Source of the DNA: Gigaspora margarita
Taxonomy: Eukaryota > Glomeromycota > Glomeromycetes > Diversisporales > Gigasporaceae
Length of the DNA: 64,000 bases
Direction of reading: 5' to 3'
NCBI GenBank assembly: GCA_009809945.1
Contig: WTPW01000685.1
Location: forward strand, 30,080-94,079
This document shows, in pieces, positions 11,587-22,181 of the stretch. Position 1 is the stretch's first letter, and each line of letters starts with the position of its first letter. The notes beneath the pieces are model-generated. The model did no database searches, was not told where the DNA came from, and saw nothing but the letters and a program-made list of their open reading frames with translations. The position numbers were made by a program, and so were the translations under genes.

Positions 11587-13989
11587 GTGTTGAGAGAAGC
11601 AAACCTTAAACTTAACTTAGAAAAATGTTTCTTTTTTCTAGAACAAATTAAATTCTTAGGACATATTGTAAGCAAAGAAGGAATTGCACCTGATGAAGGA
11701 AAAATTGAGAAAATTAAAAATTTTCCTATTCCTACTACTATACATCTCGTAAGAAGCTTCTTGGGATTAGCATCTTATTATAGAAAATTCATTAGGGGAT
11801 TTTCTAAAATTGCCAAACCTCTGAACCAGTTATTACAAAAAGATGAACCCTTTATTTGGACTGCCGCCCTAAATGAAGCCTTCAATACTCTAAAAGAACA
11901 TTTGATCTCTGCACCAATTCTTCGCTATCCTGATTTTAAGGAACCTTTCTATATCCATACAGATGCATCTAATTTAGGATTAGAAGCAGTACTTGCTCAA
12001 ATAGATATTAATAAAAAAGAATATATAGTTGCTTATGCTAGCAGAAGTTTAACAAAAGCAGAACGTAACTACTCCACCACTGAATTGGAATGCCTTGTAG
12101 TCGTTTGGGCTGTTGAGCATTTCCACCAATACTTGGGAGCCAAGTTCTTCTATTCAGTAACTGACCATGCAGCTTTAAAATGGTTGAGAACTACTGCCTT
12201 GAAAGGAAAATGTGCTCGGTGGATTATGAGGCTTGAGCCTTACAATTTCACTATTATACATCACCCTGGAAGAAAGCATACCAATGCTGATACACTTTCT
12301 CGAATGTATGAGGAAGATGTCAATATGATGGACATTGAAGAAAAAGACCTGCCTACAGAACAAGAAGCATTCCAAGCTGCAATGCGGAAACATACCACTA
12401 TCCCAAAATTAGAAGCAATGCAAGTAGAAAATACAAGCCCTTGGAGAACTTACTACTCCCACCATTTGAAACAATGGATTACCCGATGTGAAGCCAACTT
12501 TCTTGGAGATTATATCCATAACAAAGTATGGAAAACAATGAAACCCCAACTCCCCTTAATTGCTGAATATAATTTGAAACCATGTCAGAACTTTCAATGT
12601 ACTTCTAATGGATTTACCTTTGATAATATTCCAAAGTATAATTGGAGTTATGTTGAGTTTTTAAGCACAAAATTTGGAGCTAGAGAAAAGGAAAAGAATA
12701 AATACATACGTAACTGGTGTGGTCCAGATGCACAATGTTGGTACAAAAACATTTTATATAGATCAAAAAGTTGGTGTAAGCAATGCTATACTGACTGTAG
12801 AATCTGGAATGCTCTAAAGCAAATACCTATTCGAAGACTAGCTATTTGCTATGAAGAAACCTCTATACAAGAAGAAACTGAACCTATGGAGCTGTTTACT
12901 ATTTCCATAGAGGAACCTAATAAAGTTAAAGCCCCTTCTACTCTTGAAGATTACTATTTGAATAATCTTTGGGATGATTTTGAATCTTTTTCAAAAGCAG
13001 AGGAATACCCAATGTCCCATGCCCTAACCTATGAAGAGGAAGAACTTCTCTGGAGATATGAAGTTTTTGATTCAGATGTTATAACTTTCTTTAACCAACA
13101 AGGTAACCTAAACTTCAACCAAATGATGAAAACTCTGATGGCAGATTATACAAGTAAATTTGAAAAATACGAAGAAGCAAGGAAATGGAGACTAGGATAT
13201 GATAAAGAAAAGAAAGAAAATGGAGTAGAACCTGAAGAAAAAGCACTTAAACCTCAAACAAGTGCTCCCATAGTACCAAACCTAGCAATAGTTAAATGGA
13301 CACTGCATGACCATTTATCTCCTACCCTTCTTGAAAGTATTCGACCCTACGAACAAATGACTTTCTCGTCCGAAGGAATACAATATGATAACCAGTTCTG
13401 TACCTGGTATTATATTGAACACATTAGTGAACGATTCCATATGAATGACAAAAGAAAAAGCCTTACTAGAGATTGGAAAGGCCCTACTGCCCAATGCTGG
13501 TGTGGAAACAAACTTTATAGCCCCTGTAATGAGTGCCCTACTTGTCATATTGAATTACGACTCTGGGTAACAATTAAACGCTATCCAGCAGAAGAAATAG
13601 TCAAGAGCTATTGGTCAACTCCTGATGAAGAAGAAGATATGGATCTGGAAGAAGAAGCAACTGAATTTAATGACTGGTGCCATGATACTGATGATTGGCC
13701 TATAGAAGAAACAATACCTGCAAGTGAAGGATGGCCTGAATTGGTCACAGAACCTGAAACAGAAATGTGGAATCTACCTGATCCATATACTTGGGAAACT
13801 GCTACAAATGAACCAGAACTGCTACCTGCTACAATGCCTGTACTTTTACCTGCTAACCCAGTTCCCTGGTGGTTACCTCCACTGGAAACTCCTAGTGAAA
13901 CTTATATGCTCGAACATAATAATTACTCAGAATATTACCTTTGTAGTATTACTTGGTGGAAAGTTGTAAACCCCACCACCTACTATTAA
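11587..13989 (+). CDS. pol: Pol: RT thumb, RNase H, then duplicated Cys-rich region
   Basis: 800 codons open; the true frame continues from upstream across the deletion. Residues 1-100 are the RT end (FLGHIVSKEGI, FLGLASYYRKFI). Residues about 120-240 are RNase H with D126 (HTDAS), E168, D193 (TDHAALKWL) and D235 (NADTLSR). Residues about 240-800 do not match integrase or a chromodomain. They are acidic and hold two related Cys-rich modules at about 333-418 and 588-670, sharing GPxAQCW, LY and CxxC..C. The frame ends in UAA with Pro/Trp-rich sequence (VPWWLPPLE). In ordinary Ty3 elements integrase would follow RNase H directly. Confidence 0.85.
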   Translation: MLREANLKLNLEKCFFFLEQIKFLGHIVSKEGIAPDEGKIEKIKNFPIPTTIHLVRSFLGLASYYRKFIRGFSKIAKPLNQLLQKDEPFIWTAALNEAFNTLKEHLISAPILRYPDFKEPFYIHTDASNLGLEAVLAQIDINKKEYIVAYASRSLTKAERNYSTTELECLVVVWAVEHFHQYLGAKFFYSVTDHAALKWLRTTALKGKCARWIMRLEPYNFTIIHHPGRKHTNADTLSRMYEEDVNMMDIEEKDLPTEQEAFQAAMRKHTTIPKLEAMQVENTSPWRTYYSHHLKQWITRCEANFLGDYIHNKVWKTMKPQLPLIAEYNLKPCQNFQCTSNGFTFDNIPKYNWSYVEFLSTKFGAREKEKNKYIRNWCGPDAQCWYKNILYRSKSWCKQCYTDCRIWNALKQIPIRRLAICYEETSIQEETEPMELFTISIEEPNKVKAPSTLEDYYLNNLWDDFESFSKAEEYPMSHALTYEEEELLWRYEVFDSDVITFFNQQGNLNFNQMMKTLMADYTSKFEKYEEARKWRLGYDKEKKENGVEPEEKALKPQTSAPIVPNLAIVKWTLHDHLSPTLLESIRPYEQMTFSSEGIQYDNQFCTWYYIEHISERFHMNDKRKSLTRDWKGPTAQCWCGNKLYSPCNECPTCHIELRLWVTIKRYPAEEIVKSYWSTPDEEEDMDLEEEATEFNDWCHDTDDWPIEETIPASEGWPELVTEPETEMWNLPDPYTWETATNEPELLPATMPVLLPANPVPWWLPPLETPSETYMLEHNNYSEYYLCSITWWKVVNPTTYY
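12583..13605 (+). other. two copies of a Cys-rich module in Pol
   Basis: Module A (about 12583-12840) and module B (about 13360-13605) align over roughly 75 residues. Shared features are a (T/Y)-W-Y/S-x-x-E stretch, a basic segment, a W near GPxAQCW, LY, C-x2-C-x2/3-C and a final (Q/R)-(I/Y)-P. The Cys pattern suggests metal binding. I know no named family with this signature. The linker between them is acidic and helical. Confidence 0.65.
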
Positions 13990-14123
13990 TAATTTTTTTT
14001 AGTTATAGTATTAAATCTGACAATAATCACAATCCAGTCTAGGTAGTCAGTGTCCTAGCATTTGTTAATTGATAAATTATTAGTTAGTTATTTAGTATAG
14101 TTTTCTTTTTATTTTTTTTTATC
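13990..14123 (+). other. non-coding spacer between Pol and integrase ORFs
   Basis: 134 bp with stops in all forward frames and T-rich runs just before the integrase ATG. It could hold a splice acceptor (TTTAG, TATAG) or an internal start signal. No donor is proven. Confidence 0.5.
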
Positions 14124-15392
14124 ATGGATAGTATTCATTATCAACATTTAAAACATTACCTAGAAACTGCTCAAACCCCTGAAAACTTTAGCCCTATTCA
14201 AAAGACCAAATTAATTTCAAAAAGCAATTATTATATAGTTGTTAATAATCAACTATATAAAAGAGATAGAAGAAGCAAGAAAAATCTTCTAAGGGTGATC
14301 CAACAGCATGAGGTGGAACCTATTCTCTACTTAATGCACAACCACCCGATTGGAGCCCACTTAGGAACAGACAAAATGTTTGATAAAGTTAGAAACAATT
14401 ATTACTGGCCCCAAATGTTTGAACATATTAAACATTATGTTCAATCCTGTGATGATTGTCAAAAAAGAGGGAAATATCGTACTCCTGGACCTTTGAAACC
14501 AATACCTGTGGAAGCACCTTTCCATCGAATTGGAATTGATTATGTAGGACCACTTCCAGAAACTGCTAAGAAGAACAAGTTCATTATTGTAGCTACTGAC
14601 TATTTAACCAAATGGCCAGAAGCAAAAGCTGTACCAGCTGCAAATGCACAAGAAGCAGCCAATTTTATTTATGAAGACATTATCTGTCGGCATGGATGCC
14701 CTGTATATTTTCTCTCTGACGGAGGAAGACATTTTCTAAATGAACTTGTACATACCTTGGTACAACGATTCCAAATTAAACATCTCTTGTCTACACCTTA
14801 CCATCCTCAAACGAATGGATTTGTTGAACGATTCAACAGAACACTTTGTGAATCTTTAGCAAAACTTGTTACCAAAGATCAAGAATGGGATACCTTAATT
14901 TCTTCTGTGCTGTTTGCCTATCATACTGCAAAACAGGCAACCACTAAATTTACTCCCTTCTATTTAACTTATGGAAGAGAGGCCAAATTTCCTATCTTTA
15001 TACAAGAAACAATAATTGAAGAAAACATGTTAGACAGATTGTTTGGGATAATTGAAGAACTACCTAAAGCACATGCCAAAGCAAAAACAAACATTACCAA
15101 AGCCCAACAAAAACAAAAATTTTATTGGGATAAAAAGCATAAAAAGGTCCGGCGAATTTTCCAAGAAAATGAAATGGTATTGCTATATGATGCAGCAAGG
15201 GATAAACAGTATACAGGGAAATTACTGCCAAAATGGCTGGGACCCTATTTTATACACAAAAAAGTCGCCCCTGATGTGTATAAGTTATGCAAAATGGATG
15301 GACAGATTGTGGATACACCCTATAATGTATATCTACTAAAAAAGTACTACCATCGTCAATCGTGGCAACCACATGTTGTAATACAACAATAA
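14124..15392 (+). CDS. int: integrase in its own ORF
   Basis: 422 aa, intact. The zinc-binding HHCC part has H74/H79 and C109/C112. The catalytic core is D139, D199, E235, so the last spacing is DDx35E (IDYVGPL, FLSDGGRHF, HPQTNGFVERF). SDGGRHF is a slight departure from the usual SDxGxxF. A GPY/F module (LPKWLGPYFI) lies near the C-terminus; no chromodomain follows. The start ATGG sits after a T-rich leader. It is separated from the RNase H ORF by a non-coding spacer and is in a different frame, so it needs a separate initiation event, a splice or a subgenomic RNA. Confidence 0.92.
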   Translation: MDSIHYQHLKHYLETAQTPENFSPIQKTKLISKSNYYIVVNNQLYKRDRRSKKNLLRVIQQHEVEPILYLMHNHPIGAHLGTDKMFDKVRNNYYWPQMFEHIKHYVQSCDDCQKRGKYRTPGPLKPIPVEAPFHRIGIDYVGPLPETAKKNKFIIVATDYLTKWPEAKAVPAANAQEAANFIYEDIICRHGCPVYFLSDGGRHFLNELVHTLVQRFQIKHLLSTPYHPQTNGFVERFNRTLCESLAKLVTKDQEWDTLISSVLFAYHTAKQATTKFTPFYLTYGREAKFPIFIQETIIEENMLDRLFGIIEELPKAHAKAKTNITKAQQKQKFYWDKKHKKVRRIFQENEMVLLYDAARDKQYTGKLLPKWLGPYFIHKKVAPDVYKLCKMDGQIVDTPYNVYLLKKYYHRQSWQPHVVIQQ

Positions 15393-15447
15393 TACTGCAA
15401 CATAAAGTGCCCAGCCCCTTTCTCCCACGTATCTACCTCTACAAAAC

Positions 15448-15840
15448 ATGTCAGATCGATATCAAACTGTTTATGCTGATATGCTTCAGACTGAACCTCA
15501 ATTTGTTCCAACTATACCATGTCCTACTGACTCTAGTATGCCACTAATAACTAGAGTAACAAAAACATATACCAAACTATTAAGTGTAGGATCCAGAAGA
15601 AGGAAAAGGCAGTTGGTATATGCTTATTATCTAGGAGAATTACTCCAAGAAGAACCAGAAACCCCTGAGGAGTTGAGGGCATGCAGGAGAAAAATAACTG
15701 CATATTATTATAAGGGAGCTATTAGAACTTATAATATTTTTAAAGACTTAGGAGTGCATCAACTCCAAAGAATGGCAAAAACAACTCTGAGAATAATAAA
15801 AGAACTTCCAGAAACAGAATATCAAGCCCTGGTGGACTAA
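15448..15840 (+). CDS. extra 130-aa ORF between integrase and 3' LTR
   Basis: Intact, 56 bases after the integrase stop. Highly basic centre (SRRRKRQLVYAYYLGELL), then an acidic turn and a helical C-terminal half (RRKITAYYYKGAIRTYNIFK). No signal peptide or membrane segment, so it is not an env gene. Composition and helices suggest a nucleic-acid-binding or helix-turn-helix-like protein. That it is intact while pol is broken suggests it belongs to the element. Function unknown. Confidence 0.7.
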   Translation: MSDRYQTVYADMLQTEPQFVPTIPCPTDSSMPLITRVTKTYTKLLSVGSRRRKRQLVYAYYLGELLQEEPETPEELRACRRKITAYYYKGAIRTYNIFKDLGVHQLQRMAKTTLRIIKELPETEYQALVD

Positions 15841-15861
15841 TATTCGCAGGTGCTCATAAAT

Positions 15862-15874
15862 AAGTGGAGGAGAG
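15862..15874 (+). other. polypurine tract
   Basis: AAGTGGAGGAGAG directly before the 3' LTR, the expected plus-strand primer position. Confidence 0.75.
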
Positions 15875-15875
15875 T

Positions 15876-16691
15876 TGTTAGACCTATAAAAACGCCCAAA
15901 CGTATACTGGCGATAATTCTTGATCCCGTGATCAGAATTTAATGAAACTACCACCATCGTGACCGTCTCGATGCAAGCTTTCGAATGGTACCAAAATCAT
16001 CACGATTGGACCGTTCCAGCCCACGCTAGTTAAAACTGAATGATTGGTCTTTACAATCGCCCTACTGCGCCCAAATCTTATTGGTCAACTAATACTGCGC
16101 CACCCGTGACACAGAATATCGGACATTTCGAGTAATCCTAGACATTTGAGTTAATCACAGACATGTCTGTTATTCTAGACATTTGGGACGTAACAGTTTT
16201 AACAGTTATAATTAACATATCTAATATAGCTGATATTTAGGATATATCTAATATATTTATTATCTTTATTATATTCATTATAGCCATTATATTTAGCATT
16301 AGCATATATCAAATATATCGATTATATAGATTACTTTATTTATTATTGTATTTATTTATATTGGACAAACATGTATAAATACTCAAGGTTTTTCCTTTGC
16401 TACAAAGCAGAGTGAAGAATCTCTGGTTTATTGAATAAAATAGAAGTGAAGTAGTGTGTCTTCACTGAAATACATTTGATACAATTCTTAGTATCCTCAT
16501 ATACTATTAATTGTGGCCTCTTTCATAATTGCAAATCCCCCAAGCCTCTTTACAAAATACTGCCCAAATAACAGTATCCCTTCTGACCCTTGCATACCAC
16601 AGTAATTAGTGTGAATTACATAAAGTGTCTCCCTGCATTAGTCGCTCTAGTCTCTAGCATTTCTCTAAAGAGGTAGAAATCTAGGTTGACA
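15876..16691 (+). repeat. 3' LTR
   Basis: 816 bp, same ends as the 5' LTR, TATA box at 16374 and AATAAA at 16434. Confidence 0.95.
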
Positions 16692-17162
16692 ACACATTGT
16701 AACCAATTATTTACTGCGACAACTCAAATTTAAAATATTTATTACTAATCACATGATCTAAATATAAATATTACCAAGCAATTTGTAAATGCTTAAAAAA
16801 AATGATTAACTCAAATTTAATTATAAAATTGTTATACTTCATAATAGCATAACTAAATAACAAGAAAAAAAAATAAATCTATAATTATAAAGCCATACAA
16901 AGTTTTTTTCATTTTGCATAACCTGATATTTCAGAATTCCATTCTGCAAATAAACTTTTATTTTTTAAAAAAAATACTTTACATACCTAAATTAATCCAT
17001 GTTCACATTTAAAATCACGCAAAGTTAATTAGTCAGTTTGCATAACATGTAATCAGAAAATTTTACTTTTTTTCAAACTTATCGATAATTCCAAAATTTT
17101 TCAAGTAAAATCATAAAAAAAATTAAATCTTTAGACAATAATATATACTACTCTAATCTATC
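16692..17162. other. AT-rich spacer
   Basis: No gene or repeat border found. Confidence 0.4.
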
Positions 17163-17170
17163 CCTTTAAA

Positions 17171-18161
17171 TAGTGATAGGCAAATCCTGATTTTTTAAAA
17201 ATCCTGCACAGGATCCCACATCCCATGCAGGATTCGCAGGATCAAGTAGAGTTTCTGATTTTTTCACGATAAATAAATATATATATATATATATAAATCA
17301 CTACTAGAAATGTTATTTCTTATTAAAATAATAATCATTTCTTATAAATCTTATTGCATTTATTACAAATAAAAATGCTTATATAGATTTTGCCTATATT
17401 TAAAACATCTAAATCTTATAATTATTAAATTTATTAATTTATATTTGCCTTAATTTTCTTAATTTGTTTTTAAATATTATTATATCAAGATATATTCAAA
17501 AATTATAATGCCAACAAAGCGATCAAATCATATAATCGATAAAAATTTATAAGTAATCAAGCGCATAATCAGGTATAAATGTACTAAAATTTATAAGTGA
17601 TCAGGTACATACGTACAAAAATTTATAGATAACCAGGTTATATACATACAAAAATTCATAAATGACCCATAAGAAATTCATAATGGTGCTTATCAAATAG
17701 TCACTTTTATACTTAATAATCATCCAATATCACATAAATGATTGGCTCAACTTTTATTTACCTTATCATCATATTAAATAATCACTAAATTGGAAATTTT
17801 TGCCTATATGGTACACAATATTCTTGATNTATTATTTATGCAAGAAATTAAAAGTCTTGATTCCCATTTTATTAATAATGACAATTTAAAAAATTTATTT
17901 CAATGAATAATTTCCATATTATCTCTGTACGTACATATATGTGTGAATGAGAAACAAATAAAAAGTTAATGCATGCATAATATTTTTATATACATCAAAT
18001 ACTAATTAGTCATTGGCCCACTTATATTAAAGCTGGCCAGATAATTTGTTAATGTGGGCCAGATGATATACTAATGCAGGCCAAATAATCTTATATTAAA
18101 AATCCCACGCGCAGAATCCCACGTGGGATCCTATGCGGATCCCGCGCATGGCCCATTATTA
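17171..18161. mobile_element. 991-bp non-autonomous hAT-like element
   Basis: Flanked by a perfect 8-bp duplication CCTTTAAA (17163-17170, 18162-18169). Ends are TAGTGATAGGCA and the complement of TAATAATGGGCC, imperfect inverted repeats of hAT type. Subterminal zones are dense in GGATCC-like and CCCACGTGGG-like palindromes. The middle is AT-rich with no ORF. Its right end recurs in inverse orientation at 60674-60956. Confidence 0.75.
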
Positions 18162-18169
18162 CCTTTAAA

Positions 18170-18491
18170 TAACAAACATCTAAATAACAACCTAATTAAC
18201 AACACAAATAATATTAACTAAATAAATTTTAAACAAAACAAAATTAATAAAATAAGCAATACTAATATCTCATATATACATAAAAATTATATTTGTTAAC
18301 TAATTTACTAACTTTCTTTTAGAAATTAATAATATCAAAACATAAAATAACATAAATTACATTAAATTGAATAAATTTTTCCTATGTACATAGCAAAGCA
18401 TGTACAAAAAACTAGTAAACTAATAAAACTAAAAAACTAATAAAAATAATAAAACTAATAAAACTAATAAACTAATAAAACTAATAAAACT
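18170..18491. repeat. AT-rich spacer ending in an AATAAAACT microsatellite
   Basis: From about 18420 to 18491 a 9-bp AATAAAACT unit repeats imperfectly. The same repeat resumes at 18660-18702 after the retroposon. Confidence 0.65.
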
Positions 18492-18661
18492 GACCACTCT
18501 AGTAGGTTTAGGTCGCAGATAAACTAGTCTGAGCTCTTATTCTTCCATGTAGTTTATATATATTTGTCACTGTACAATTTAAGTGGGTAACCACTTATAT
18601 AAATTATTCAATAAAGATACAAGCAAGGCCTCACCTTAAAAAAAAAAAAATAAAAAAAAAT
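18492..18661 (+). mobile_element. short retroposon with poly(A) tail (SINE-like)
   Basis: About 146 bp of unique sequence (GACCACTCTAGTAGG.. to ..GCAAGGCCTCACCTT) ends in an A-rich tail from 18638. It lies between two stretches of the same AATAAAACT repeat, as expected for target-primed insertion or for a template-derived tail. An AATAAA lies about 30 bp before the tail. I see no certain Pol III boxes, so a processed transcript is equally possible. Confidence 0.5.
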
Positions 18662-18705
18662 AAAACTAATAAAACTAATAAAACTAATAAAACTAATAAA
18701 ACTCC

Positions 18706-18839
18706 TGTTGTGCAATTGTGTTTTGTATTTTGCACTTATTTGCTTTGCAATTGCTATTCTTTGGAATGTTCTAGAAATAGAACAAGAGAACTGTTCTATA
18801 ACAGTAACCCTAAAGATTTGTCCAAATCCGACTGTAACA
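18706..18839 (+). repeat. possible small LTR of a second retroelement
   Basis: Runs from TGTTGTGCAATTG to CTGTAACA and is followed by TTAGTGGTGACTGTGA, which matches the primer-site region of the 9.5-kb element. No downstream partner LTR is found in the window. Confidence 0.35.
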
Positions 18840-18857
18840 ATTAGTGGTGACTGTGAA

Positions 18858-19330
18858 ATATGGACTTCTCAATATATAATCATGTGAGAAATGGCCAACC
18901 TATACCTTTTGAGCAAAAATTGAAATTAGTCAAAATTACAACTTCAAATACAAGTATGTAATAGTTTACAACTACATATTTATGATGATATAGCAAAGTG
19001 CTATGCAGATTTAACAAAGAAATGTTGGAATATAGACCCTAATGAATGACCAACAGCAACTGAAATTTGTAATATTTTTGCTGAATAACTGATATGCAAC
19101 TTGCTGACAAGATTTCAACAGATTATAACCAGAGTTGTGCCTGGAACTCCTAAATATTATATTTAATTAGCAAAATAATGCAAAGATTGAGATCTACAAA
19201 GAAAGCCTGAAACTGGTATTTTTAGGGACAACCCAAATCTAACCAAACCAAACCAACAAAATCTATATAACTATATCGAAGGAGACATGTTATATTTGGC
19301 AAGCAGATAAGTCTAGGCACCTGTTAACAC
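18858..19330 (+). pseudogene. decayed gag-like remnant
   Basis: ATGGACTTCTCAAT starts a short frame (NGQPIPFEQKL). After several stops, RFQQII..VPGTPKYYI resembles FQQITPGTPYFQY in the intact gag. The position just after a primer-site-like sequence supports a gag remnant. The piece around 18985-19090 (KKCWNIDP..PTATEI) also looks like the last subdomain of a protein kinase, so the origin is not settled. Confidence 0.35.
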
Positions 19331-20389
19331 TACTTCAAGAGTAACTTTCTATTATTGAACCACTACAGAATCCCCAGTATGATGGGATACTAGAAACAGC
19401 AATCCTCAAATTAAGAAACTGCCAGAAAGTAACGTCAATATCATATATACAAGAAATACAGAAAAGGGATCATACAATTATGCTACTTAATCAGTAAATC
19501 TGGCTGATATCTAGTATATGTGTTGTATATACCTACTGGTATATGACGCATTACTTTCTGTGACTCTCTGTATCAGGCATTCCCCATGGAATTTCTTTTT
19601 GAATATTTTTAATAAGTTTCTATACTAATTTTTTTATTATTGTTAACCACGAGATTCTTAGCCCTATACTAGATTTTTTAAAATAAATAATCCCACCAAT
19701 ATCCACACATGTCAATATTGTTCTCACCACATAGGCAATATAAAATCCTTTTTTTTTTTTTNCGCATTTTCATTTCAGCCAACTAATAAATTCTACTTAT
19801 TATTGAGGGTAACTCTATATAGGTAACTATTAATGTATGCCTGTTCGAAGACCAGTTTTTGTAGCCATTCTTTGTGGTAAATGACCAAAAGCTTTTGTTG
19901 TACCTTTCCGTTATTAATGGGTTGGTCTTCATGAGAAAAATTCCTGAATTTCTGAGTACTGCCTTTGAACAAAGTGGATCCGAATGCCATTGGTTGGTAA
20001 AGTCTTACTATGTCGCTATTTTAGAAAAGGTGTTGAGTTTGAAGCAAAAAAAAAGTTTCTATAACGATTAACACCCAATTAACTTATGCATTACATACGT
20101 ATTATGGTATTACTTCACTCTAAATAAAGTTTTAGGTTATTTGATCTAAACTGATCTTTTTTTACAAAAGACATACAAAGAGTTAAAGAGCACTATAATA
20201 TGTTTTAAAAAAAATTTTATTATATAAAACTACAAGTTGCCAATTGACGATATGGTTTTTCATAGTAAGGGTTACTTTAAAAAATTTTTTTATATTGTGT
20301 AACTCAGTGATCTTCAAGCCAATCAAATCGAATGTCCACTATGCTCATATGAATAGCAAAAAGGGAGAAACAAATAGCAATTTCCTATT
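19331..20389. other. AT-rich spacer
   Basis: Open frames at 19793-19990 (minus) and 19874-20071 (plus) overlap; neither is recognisable. A T-run with an N lies at about 19750-19762. Confidence 0.35.
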
Positions 20390-21718
20390 TTATATGGGCA
20401 AATAAGTTAATATAAATAATTTGATGCAAATAAATATAGTTATTAAAATTTGCAAATTAATAAAAAATTTTATGCTTATTAAATAAGTTATTGTAAATTA
20501 AATAAAACAAATGGGAGATTAAACCTTTTTAATAAAATTTTTTGGACTCTTAAATAAAAATAATTCAACAAAAGCTTGATCAAATTTATTACAAAGTTTC
20601 TTAAATGAATATGCAAGTTTTAGAATTATTTTAAAAAATTTTTACTAAATTTATTAAGTCATTTGAGTTGTTTTTGTTAAATGGTTCAAGAAATTAGAAC
20701 AATTTGGTGTGTCTCTACTGACCTTTTCCCAATTTTGTAGGTACGTTATGTTTAGTATCTTTTTTTGTAGCACTAAAGAATTTATTCAGTTCTTATCGTG
20801 ACGATTTTTAAAAGCAAGATGATTTGAATCATTTTAAATTTATTAAATTCCAATAAGTTAAATGCAATTCTGTTCTCAGGTTTTACCAGGTAGTTGATTA
20901 AATATATGTGAATTGACACGAATATGAAGATAAATACTTAAGGGTACTTTAATACGCTAATAAAAAATAACAAAATTTTTTATTAGCAAATATTAGAAAA
21001 CTTAAAATGGCTAAATATACTATAACAATTATATTTAAACAAATAATGTAAATTATATTCATAAGACTGTATGTAATCTTAGAGATTTTTATAATTATAT
21101 TATTTTGCAAAGTTAACAAGCCTGTAAATAATTTACAGATTTTGGGTTACCTAAAAAAAAGGATAAACTCAAAGTAAAGGAAATAATATTTGGAGTGTTG
21201 CCTTATGCTGCCCCAAAAATATTAAAAAGTCAAACATATTAATTAACAATCGATACTTATGATTTGATATTGTAACAATTAGACAAAGACTTTACCATTT
21301 GATTTTAATTAACTTTGATAATTATGTTAAACAAAGCTACTAAGGCCAAAGTTATAAACAAGATTCGATCCGATCTTTTTATTGAATTAGCTAAGTAATG
21401 TATGGATCCAGATCCAAAAAACACCTATTGTCGAAGATATTGCTTTAAAATTTCATAGGTATAAAGATATTCCTCTGATAAAACCAGTAATATTTGTCGA
21501 TATTAAAAAGAATTACGATTACAGTTATTAAACAAAAATATCTATAGCAAATAATTTGTAACAAATAAAATGATCTAATAATAAAATCGATACATTCTTT
21601 TATTTTCATATACATACAGTCATGGTTGGTCAATAGTCAACCTTAACGTGATCAGTTTGACAAACTTGATAGTCTGGTCCAAGGGTTTTGACAAGTTAAT
21701 TGATTAGGCGATAAAATA

Positions 21719-21892
21719 CAGTTGAACTCCAAAACCGATCCTGTAAAAACTAATAACCTGTCAAATCCGTTAAAAAATTAATCTACCAAGTCTGTTTTTG
21801 CTGTATGAATCTAGTAATTTATAATAATTTCAAATCTGATAGCCTCTCAATACCGATGAAAAACCTGTCCACTATGCATACTTATTCAACTG
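21719..21892. mobile_element. pogo/Tigger-like MITE, copy in unit 1
   Basis: Ends in unit 3 are CAGTTGAACCTCC and its complement GGTTCAACTG, flanked by TA, with inner repeats AAAACCGAT/ACCGGTTTT. This unit-1 copy is slightly decayed. Each duplication unit has it at the same place, so it predates the duplications. Confidence 0.65.
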
Positions 21893-22035
21893 TAAATGAA
21901 TTTGGAAATAATAATAGTTTCATTGGAATGCATTAATAGAAGCAAATTGAAATAAAAAAAGGACTAATCAAATGAGTTTAACCAGATTTAAAAGATATCT
22001 ACATAAAAAGAATGATAAAGTTTTATAATAGCATT

Positions 22036-22181
22036 GCACTCTACCCTCGTTATAACGGACCTGACCTGCTGGGCTGGCAAATTCCATCAGTTATAATGAA
22101 TAACCATCATTTTATTATATAGTTAATGATAATTTTAAAATGTTCTAGAGAATTACTCCGTTATAATGAGGGATCCACTTT
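22036..22181. mobile_element. MITE shared only by units 1 and 6
   Basis: Inverted ends CTACCCTCGTTATAACGGA and the complement of GATCCCTCATTATAACGGA. Present here and at 60393-62592 (there split by a 2-kb insertion) but absent at the matching place in units 3, 4 and 5. The two units therefore share a more recent ancestor. Confidence 0.65.

Larger units (their letters stand above)
7214..16691 (+). mobile_element. full-length Ty3/gypsy LTR retrotransposon, 9.5 kb
   Basis: Two direct LTRs (TGTTAGACC...GGTTGACA) bound an internal region ordered gag, protease, reverse transcriptase, RNase H, integrase. That order defines Ty3/gypsy (Metaviridae-type) elements. A 4-bp ACAC duplication flanks it (7210-7213, 16692-16695). 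The LTRs differ at only about 14 positions plus one indel by eye, so insertion is fairly recent. Yet pol has two in-frame stops and two single-base deletions, so this copy cannot make its own polymerase. Unusual points are a long Cys-rich region after RNase H, an integrase in its own ORF and an extra ORF before the 3' LTR. Confidence 0.95.

Noticed and set aside
15448-15840. env-like gene of the LTR element
   Set aside because: No signal peptide, membrane segment or Cys pattern of an envelope protein.
18985-19095. Protein kinase C-terminal remnant
   Set aside because: KKCWNIDP..PTATEI fits a kinase end, but the position after an LTR-like end and primer-site sequence and the FQQI..PGTP match to gag favour a gag remnant; left open at low confidence.
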